Source of the DNA: an uncultured bacterium
Lineage (GTDB): Bacteria > Myxococcota_A > Bradymonadia > UBA7976 > VGTA01
Direction: 5' to 3'
DNA length: 64,000 nt
Assembly: GCA_943788935.1 (NCBI GenBank)
Contig: CALSSE010000017.1
Span: 544,001 to 608,000, forward strand
Made by a program: the position numbers and the translations under genes. Below are positions 59,501 through 64,000 of this stretch, piece by piece. Numbering within the stretch: position 1 is the first letter of the stretch; each line of letters begins with the position of its first letter. The notes beneath the pieces were generated by a model. That model was not told where the DNA came from and made no database searches. It saw only the letters and a list, made by a program, of their open reading frames with translations.

Positions 59501-59660
59501 GAGATTCTGTATATATCACGACCTGTTTTGGTGTGATATCTGGAAATGCATCAACAGGAATCTCTTTGTAAGCCTTAAAGCCAAAGGCAGAAATAACTAC
59601 AAATAATGTGAGAACTAAGAACTTGTATTTTAATGCTGTATCTATTATAAAATTTAGCAT
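56598..59660 (-). CDS. Heavy-metal RND efflux transporter (CusA/CzcA type)
   Basis: A 1020-residue RND pump. SVNLMSLSGLAIAVGMIVDGTIVIVENSFRKL holds the HME-RND relay residues in helix 4, and the usual second cluster follows (IIGFLAIFAISILNGIVLVSF). Periplasmic segments EVVGWGGYEKQYNV and GGQYLEFNREQYLIRG are CusA/CzcA-like. It drives export of monovalent or divalent metal ions by proton antiport. It follows the adaptor by one base in a TolC-adaptor-pump operon; codon use is AT-rich, as in Campylobacterota. Confidence 0.9.
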   Translation of the reverse strand: MLNFIIDTALKYKFLVLTLFVVISAFGFKAYKEIPVDAFPDITPKQVVIYTESPGNSAEDIEKLLTYPIESALSGMAGVKLIMSNSFFGLSYVSIFFEDNMDIYFLRQLVSERLSSVDIPSGWGKPMLGPNTTGLGQVFWYEIKDTTSSYSLREIREMQDYVVTPLFKSVSGVEEVVGWGGYEKQYNVLIDTKKLQNIDVTYSDIVDALQKSNQAAGGQYLEFNREQYLIRGAGLYKSLDDIRNTVVKSLDGHSVTIGDVATVETGSAPRFGSISIDGSEAVMGMVLQRSATNAAKVVERLKEKLKTVASALPEGVVIRTIYDRTEITHKAVSTMTTALISGVILVAIVLFLFLFELRSAFIVIISLPLSLLVAFLLMDYYAVSVNLMSLSGLAIAVGMIVDGTIVIVENSFRKLHDMPDAPKLQVVSQAAKEVATPVTFAVLIIAAVFIPLLSLDGLAGKLYSPMALNIVFVMLGSLLVALVLVPVLTFLLLKPSKSKENIVMKGIKKLYTPFLVFALHHAKLVLASVTLVFIVLAYILSLQGREFMPELNEESIMYRVVAIPGTGLEHSTQTAGEIEKYILKNYPKEVASVLSMIGRSENGETAQANYMEVLLTLKPGIEDLPKLTEKMNQDLKKHFEFINFVPTQPIAMRIEELLEGVKAELAVKIYGDDQKTLDAISKDIQAVLKDIDGLHEMEVETQLGQAQIKIEPNYLSLARFGISVEEVMDVIRNGLGEEAVSEKIEGIRRFGIVAKIKDAKEDIETVKAVTMRAQNGALVTLEQICDIQVVQGPSFIKRENLSRYMVLSMDVDGRDVASFVEEANAIIEAEVKIPDGYYIGWAGDFKNMKEATQKLMIIIPITIFFIVLLLYTAFNSISKALLILLNVPFGLIGGIIALVFSGIYLSVSAIIGFLAIFAISILNGIVLVSFIEELREKFPHVKLNTLLKDAALLRLRPVLMTAFTTLFGILPLLYASGVGSEIQYPLSVVITGGIISSTLLTLLILPSTYLLFYDKHHKVK

Positions 59661-59661
59661 C

Positions 59662-60885
59662 TTAGTGTCCGTGTCCGCCGAGTGCAGATTTGAAAAGCAT
59701 AGATTTTACATAGTAACTTTTCCCACTTATATACTCTTCACCTTCATGGATACCTTCAACTCCAACATACTCATCATCTTCTGTTATGATATTTACTACA
59801 CGAACCTCGTAAGCTGCTTCTTCTTCCTCTTCATCATGTCCAGTGTGATCGTCATCTGCATCAGCACCCAACTCTTTATGTTCATCATGAGCATCTTCTT
59901 CATGGCCGTGACCTTCATGTTCGTCACGAACAGGTTCTTCATCATGCCCATGCCCTTCATGTTCATCTGCTTCTTCATGTTTTTCTTCTTCATGTTTTTC
60001 TTCTTTATGCAAGAAAACAACCCACTCGTTGTTAAAAAATGAAAGTGCTGATTTTTTAATCGCTACATACTTTTTCGTATCGCTAAAGTAAAGCTTAGAT
60101 GCAATATAAGAGTTGATATAAAGGTTTTCTGTCTCTTCATCAATACTTGAGAGTAAAACTATTCTTTGTGTTTTTTCATCAACTTGAGGAAGGATTTGAG
60201 TTACATGAGAAACAATTGTTTTTCCATTGAGATTAATAGTAGTTTTTTGACCAATTTTTGCCTTTGAAGCATACTTTAGCGGTAAAAATGACTTAAGATA
60301 AAATGCCTGCTCTTTAACTAAAGATATGATTGGAGTATCCTCTTGAACACTTGAATGTTCTGCTTGTAATATCTTAGATACTACTCCATCACTATGAGCA
60401 TAAAGTACAAAGTGAGAACTTGCTTCTTTTAGCTTATTTGTATTTATCCCTAAAGTATTAAGCTGAGATTTGAGTGCTGTCAAAGTTGAGAGAAGCTCAT
60501 TCTTTTGAATACTTTGCTGATTTACTTCTTGAAGTGATATCATTCCTTTATCATAAAGGTTTTGCAATGCTTTAGAGTTCTTTTCCAATGCTAAAAGTTG
60601 TTCTTTTTGAGCTATATAATTTGCTGTCATTTGTGATATTAGCATCGACTTAATAAGGACAATTTTTTGACCTTCTTTAATCTTTTGTCCAACTTTTACA
60701 TAGTACTTCTCAATATGTCCACTTACTAAAGACATGACAGACTGTGAAGAGTTTGATAACTGAATTATTTGAGAATTGAGCTCAACTGATGCACCAAACT
60801 CTTTTAGTATAGCTTTATCTTCTGGTATATCTAAGGCCATAAGCGATGTGTAGAACAATACTCCTACGAGAAAAAAGATTTTCAT
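59662..60885 (-). CDS. Heavy-metal RND adaptor (CusB/CzcB type) with His-rich insert
   Basis: A 407-residue periplasmic adaptor with a signal peptide, lipoyl-like (VSGHIEKYYVKVGQKIKEGQ) and helical hairpin segments. Near residues 290-365 a His/Asp/Glu-rich insert (runs like HEGHGHDEE) is likely to bind metal ions before transfer to the pump. The gene overlaps or abuts both neighbours. Confidence 0.85.
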   Translation of the reverse strand: MKIFFLVGVLFYTSLMALDIPEDKAILKEFGASVELNSQIIQLSNSSQSVMSLVSGHIEKYYVKVGQKIKEGQKIVLIKSMLISQMTANYIAQKEQLLALEKNSKALQNLYDKGMISLQEVNQQSIQKNELLSTLTALKSQLNTLGINTNKLKEASSHFVLYAHSDGVVSKILQAEHSSVQEDTPIISLVKEQAFYLKSFLPLKYASKAKIGQKTTINLNGKTIVSHVTQILPQVDEKTQRIVLLSSIDEETENLYINSYIASKLYFSDTKKYVAIKKSALSFFNNEWVVFLHKEEKHEEEKHEEADEHEGHGHDEEPVRDEHEGHGHEEDAHDEHKELGADADDDHTGHDEEEEEAAYEVRVVNIITEDDEYVGVEGIHEGEEYISGKSYYVKSMLFKSALGGHGH

Positions 60886-62042
60886 TATAAACTCCCTGCT
60901 AAATAATTAGACATGATAATATTTTGATTTAATTTTGTTTGTATAGAGATGAGAGCAGATTTTGTTTTAATAAGCTTTGATTTTATATCTTGAAGTTCAA
61001 GTAAATTAACCTTTGCTATTTTATAACTCTCCTCAAACATCCCTAATACTTCTTCTAGTTTTGTTATATGGTTTTGACTTCTTGATTTAAGACTTTGTAG
61101 TAAAACTCTTTGTTTGTCTAACTTTAATTTCTCTAAAGTGATTTTTGAGTTTTCTTTCTCGATTAAAAGGTTCATCTTATCTGCTTCTAATCTTGCTATT
61201 GTTCTCTCTTGAGACTTTGTGTTGAAGATAGCCAGAGGAATATTGAGACCAAGACTTATAACATCTTCTGTAGGTTCATTATCATATGCAGCATAAAGTT
61301 CAAGAGATTCTATGGCATGAGATTCTACATCTGCTGATGCAAGTGCTTTAGCTTTTTGTGTTTGTATAAAATGAATATGTGCATTTGTATTTTTATCTGC
61401 ATCGAGAGCAAAGTCATGTTTAAGAGATATCTCTATCTCACTACTTTTTCCAGCTAGTTCTAAAAGTGTAAAATAACTCTCTAGTGTTTCATACTTTAGA
61501 GCTTCTTTAGCAATCTCTAAGCTCTCCAAATCAAGTCCTGCTTCATACAATAGACCGCGAGAAATCATTCCATCGTCGTATTTTTGTTGTGAGATATCGT
61601 AGATAACTTTTGCAAGTACTATCTCTTCCTCACTCAAAGCTTCAAGAAGTTTTTTCTCTACATAGTTTGTATACGCTAAAGAGATCTCTTTTATCAATTC
61701 TGCCTTTGTAAGTGAGTATGCAGCCTTGGCTTGTGTACTTAGAGAACTAGAGAGTTTTTCTTTATCACTGCCAACACCTGGTAGTCTTAAGGCTTGGGTA
61801 TATTCTAATGCATAGCCATTTGAACTCGCTGTATCTTCTGGTTTAAACCTTGAATATCTAAGACCCAAAGTCGGATTATCGTATAAAAGGAGTGCATCTC
61901 CTTCTTCTTTTGCTTGATTTATACCTAAGTGCGTTGACTTTAAGTATGGACTATTTTTTAGTGCATCGTTTAAAAAATCATTAAAATTCTGTGCAAATAA
62001 TGATGATGTTATTAAAACAATGACTGATAATATTTTTATCAT
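60885..62042 (-). CDS. TolC/CusC-type outer-membrane efflux protein
   Basis: A 385-residue OEP-family protein with a signal peptide (KILSVIVLITSSLFAQ), then ALKNSPYLKSTHLGINQAKEE and long coiled-coil helices. It is the first gene of the operon on the minus strand and overlaps the adaptor by one base. It is the exit duct of the metal pump. Confidence 0.85.
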   Translation of the reverse strand: MIKILSVIVLITSSLFAQNFNDFLNDALKNSPYLKSTHLGINQAKEEGDALLLYDNPTLGLRYSRFKPEDTASSNGYALEYTQALRLPGVGSDKEKLSSSLSTQAKAAYSLTKAELIKEISLAYTNYVEKKLLEALSEEEIVLAKVIYDISQQKYDDGMISRGLLYEAGLDLESLEIAKEALKYETLESYFTLLELAGKSSEIEISLKHDFALDADKNTNAHIHFIQTQKAKALASADVESHAIESLELYAAYDNEPTEDVISLGLNIPLAIFNTKSQERTIARLEADKMNLLIEKENSKITLEKLKLDKQRVLLQSLKSRSQNHITKLEEVLGMFEESYKIAKVNLLELQDIKSKLIKTKSALISIQTKLNQNIIMSNYLAGSL

Positions 62043-62096
62043 TATTGTTCCTATAAATTATATGTTAAAGTTTATTTTTGTATTAGAGGTAAGGGT

Positions 62097-62252
62097 TTAT
62101 GCGATGGGAGGTTTAAAAAGTTCTAACTGTGTTTTGAAACTATATATTTCCTTATGAATGTTTTGTAATAACTTATAGTCTTGTAGACCTTGAAGGTTTG
62201 TGTTACTTGCAAGTAAGAAAGATTCATGATACTCAAAGTGTATATCACAGAT
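62097..62252 (-). pseudogene. C-terminal remnant of an AT-rich gene cut by the IS
   Basis: A frame open from the IS edge at 62252 to TAA 62097-62099 codes 51 residues, for example HFEYHESFLLASN and ending ELFKPPIA. It has no start codon and stops being open at the element boundary, so the N-terminal part is missing. It lies 54 bases before the TolC gene on the same strand and is probably the former first gene of the metal operon. No family is recognised. Confidence 0.6.
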
Positions 62253-63153
62253 GAACCTATCTCAAAACTCAACCTACAACCTTCTCTAGCCAAATATAGA
62301 GAAACGCTAGAGATAGGAAGGCTTCAAAGTAGTTTGGCTTTCGCTCCCAACGTACACTTAAACGTCTAAATTTACGCTGGTACCAAGCAAATGTACGCTC
62401 AACAACGAAGCGAGCGACTGATCGCTTGAGTTTACGACCACGCGTTTTACGACGGTTAGGCCAGACGCGATGAGGTATCTCGGGACGAACACCTCTCGAC
62501 CTGAGCTTCCGACGGAGCTGCTTACTGTCATATCCCTTGTCTGCTGCGAGTTGTTTTGGACGAGTCTTTGGACGTCCACGGCGACCTGTTTGGATCTCAA
62601 TACCATCCAACATCTTGATCGTTTGATCACGTTCGCTCTCATTGGCAGCCGTCACTGAGACCGCTAACGGCATACCCTGAGCATCTACAACTGAGTGGAT
62701 CGTAACTCCCTTGCCTTTGTACCCGTATTCAACGCCCTCTCCGCCGCCTTTACCGGGGGGAAAAGCTGCCATCTATGCTAGCAGCGCTCCAATCGATCAT
62801 CTGGTTAAGCTCTCCTATCGCGAGCATGCCGTTAATCGCTCGTTGCAACGTACCATTTTCACTCCAAACCCCAAGCCAACGATGCGCTGTAGCACGACTC
62901 GCCCATTGAGAACCTTGAGGTAAGTCACACCACCGAGAGCCGGTGATGAGTATGTAAAAAATCGAGTTGAGAACGAGCCGCTTCGATACTCTGGGACGAC
63001 CAAAGACTCGGCGATTATCTGCCAAGAGGGGTTCAAGAACCTTCCATTGTATGTCTGTTAAGCCTTCAAATCGACCTGCCATTGATCAATCCCCCTTGAA
63101 GTTACGATGTTGAGCATGTACGTTAACACACACCTGTCTTTTGAGATAAGTTC
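62253..63153 (-). mobile_element. IS5-family insertion sequence (IS427-like group), 901 bp
   Basis: The ends GAACCTATCTCAAAA (62253 on) and TTTTGAGATAAGTTC (to 63153) are inverted repeats with one mismatch. Flanking bases (AGAT on the left, TTAG on the right) are not a duplication, so one flank was probably changed after insertion. It contains a two-frame transposase. Confidence 0.85.
62269..63082 (-). CDS. IS5-family transposase, two overlapping frames
   Basis: The first frame (63082-62750) begins MAGRFEGLTDIQWKVLEPLL, a DUF4096-type N-terminus, and reaches SIDGSFSPR. The second (62772-62269) continues GKGGGEGVEYGYKGKG with the DDE core: ADKGYDS and VVERTFAWYQRKFRRL; the first catalytic Asp lies in the first frame (IDGSF). 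At the join the minus strand reads TTTTCCCCCC then GGTAAAG. To enter the second frame one base must be skipped (+1) or the polymerase must slip in the C-run. Together they give about 270 residues, normal for this group. Confidence 0.85.
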
Positions 63154-63200
63154 TTAGAATATGTCGCTGAATTAGAAGTTCCGTCAAATCATGGAGATAT

Positions 63201-63290
63201 GAACCTATCTCAAAACTCAACCTACAACCTTCTCTAGCCAAATATAGAGAAACGCTAGAGATAGGAAGGCTTCAAAGTAGTTTGGCTTTC
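63201..63290. repeat. 90-bp duplicate of the left end of the IS
   Basis: Bases 63201-63290 equal 62253-62342 without mismatch and in the same orientation. They hold the last codons of the transposase and its terminal repeat. Divergence begins exactly at 63291 and 62343. It is the remnant of a second copy whose remaining part is deleted. Confidence 0.9.
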
Positions 63291-63797
63291 TCCCTTAATA
63301 CATATGTCTGGATGGGGATTTCTGGTGGATTGGTATTGGGTGGTATATTATCGGTTTTGGCAGGTGAAAATAGTAAATTAAATGAATATACTAAAAAAGC
63401 TGTAGGGACTATAGGTATAGTTGCAACGTTAACAGGAATGGCGGGTCTCGCATATATGTCCTTAAGCCCTGACATCTTGAATCCAAAAGATTCCAAAGAA
63501 GCTGTAGAACTTAAGAAAGAAATTACACCTCTTCTTATTACTCTCTGTAGAGATGCAAGACAGTATAATAAAATAAATCGTAAGAACCAGAGGGTCTTTA
63601 TTTATAAATTCACACAAACTTGTTTCAATATTTCTGATTCACTATTAATTGAAATAAAACGATTTTGGGAGGCTAATAAGTGGGAAATCACTAAATACTC
63701 TAACATGGATGACGATGAAAGGAGACGTGGTATCGATAAGAAAAAAGCAAAAAGGCTTTTTAGAAAAATTGATCATTTAGTAAATATGATTAAATAA
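63282..63797 (+). CDS. AT-rich protein with one membrane helix, N-terminus uncertain
   Basis: The frame opens at a TTG that lies within the duplicated IS end, so its true start is in doubt; ATG 63312 (GISGGLVLGGILSVLAGEN) is the first ATG in frame. The first ~45 residues after that hold two hydrophobic stretches (LVLGGILSVLAG and VGTIGIVATLTGMAGLAYM); the rest is charged and helical (LKKEITPLLITLCRDARQYNKINRKN). No family is recognised. The gene may have been truncated by the IS. Confidence 0.5.
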   Translation: MAFSLNTYVWMGISGGLVLGGILSVLAGENSKLNEYTKKAVGTIGIVATLTGMAGLAYMSLSPDILNPKDSKEAVELKKEITPLLITLCRDARQYNKINRKNQRVFIYKFTQTCFNISDSLLIEIKRFWEANKWEITKYSNMDDDERRRGIDKKKAKRLFRKIDHLVNMIK

Positions 63798-63843
63798 CTC
63801 CCCAAGGGAAACATCAGGTTATTACAGGGAATAAGATCTACAC

Positions 63844-64000
63844 GGCTTTGTTGCATAAGTAAAAGTACATCTAATCAATGACTTAGACAACAGCGGTCTT
63901 TTGATTTTGTCTTCATGCAACCAACGTACTTTGAGGGCTACCTAACAATCTGAATTGATTAAGAATATTGCAAGCGATGACAGACTCTACCCTTCGTGAG
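63844..64000 (-). mobile_element. End of a second IS5-type element (IS903-like)
   Basis: GGCTTTGTTGCATAA at 63844 on closely resembles IS903-group terminal repeats. Minus-strand codons from the window edge to TGA at 63915-63913 read VESVIACNILNQFRLLGSP and then QSTLVA, the usual C-terminus of IS5/IS903-type transposases. The rest lies beyond the window. Confidence 0.65.

Overview
The window is a composite of at least three kinds of DNA. Positions 1 to about 52,770 come from one bacterial chromosome of moderate GC content. It carries many lipoproteins and cysteine-rich secreted proteins, a MYXO-CTERM-like C-terminal anchor, a Ser/Thr kinase, a PilZ/receiver protein and an F-type ATPase with b and b' subunits. 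This suggests a Myxococcota (old Deltaproteobacteria) type host; the assignment is an inference from gene style, not a search result. Coding minisatellites (units of 9 to 27 bp) are unusually common here, and three genes are broken by one-base shifts inside such low-complexity tracts.

Layout of the chromosomal part: a beta-lactamase-fold serine hydrolase and a YgjP-like metallohydrolase (0-2.3 kb); a regulator plus Cys-rich lipoprotein operon, a broken EF-hand lipoprotein and a 25-codon membrane-peptide gene with its own promoter and terminator (2.3-5.7 kb); a secreted Cys-rich protein and a c-type-heme lipoprotein (5.8-7.5 kb); rlmG; then a sugar module of GH5 glycosidase lipoprotein, outer-membrane barrel, a short leader ORF, galE, galT, galK and a sodium/solute symporter (8.9-18.5 kb), followed by an ethanolamine-type permease. 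Next come a large HELCH-motif protein with a TolC/RND pair lacking an adaptor (20-27.3 kb), kinase, PilZ/pseudo-receiver, M18 aminopeptidase, broken lipoprotein, FemAB/GNAT-like protein, ffh, msrA, a GH113-like protein and a broken SPOR-domain protein (27.4-40.8 kb). The F1Fo ATPase operon, with b' and b fused in one frame, is followed by atpHAGDC and sfsA (41.7-48.6 kb).

From 48.7 kb the window is accessory DNA: an IS91-family transposase, a 773-codon PD-(D/E)XK nuclease, a 19-repeat CRISPR array flanked on both sides by related short repeats, an AT-rich leader-like stretch, and the first ~65 codons of a TM1812/Csx2-like CARF protein. No cas effector or adaptation gene is visible. The CARF gene stops abruptly near 54,950, where sequence of quite different, AT-rich composition begins.

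The AT-rich segment (about 54.95-62.25 kb) is all on the minus strand and looks Campylobacterota (Sulfurimonas-like): a TolC-type protein, a His-rich adaptor, a CusA/CzcA-type heavy-metal RND pump, and a NirB-like FAD oxidoreductase whose C-terminus is cut at the same junction. It is either a horizontally acquired metal-efflux island or an assembly chimera. On its right it is cut by a complete IS5-family element (62,253-63,153). Then follow a 90-bp duplicate of that element's end, an AT-rich one-TM protein that begins inside the duplicate, and the end of a second IS5-type (IS903-like) transposase at the window edge.

The most interesting part is 50.3-55 kb: an apparently orphan, Cas6-type array between an uncharacterised nuclease and a decapitated CARF gene, which looks like the remains of, or one flank of, a type III-like defence locus.
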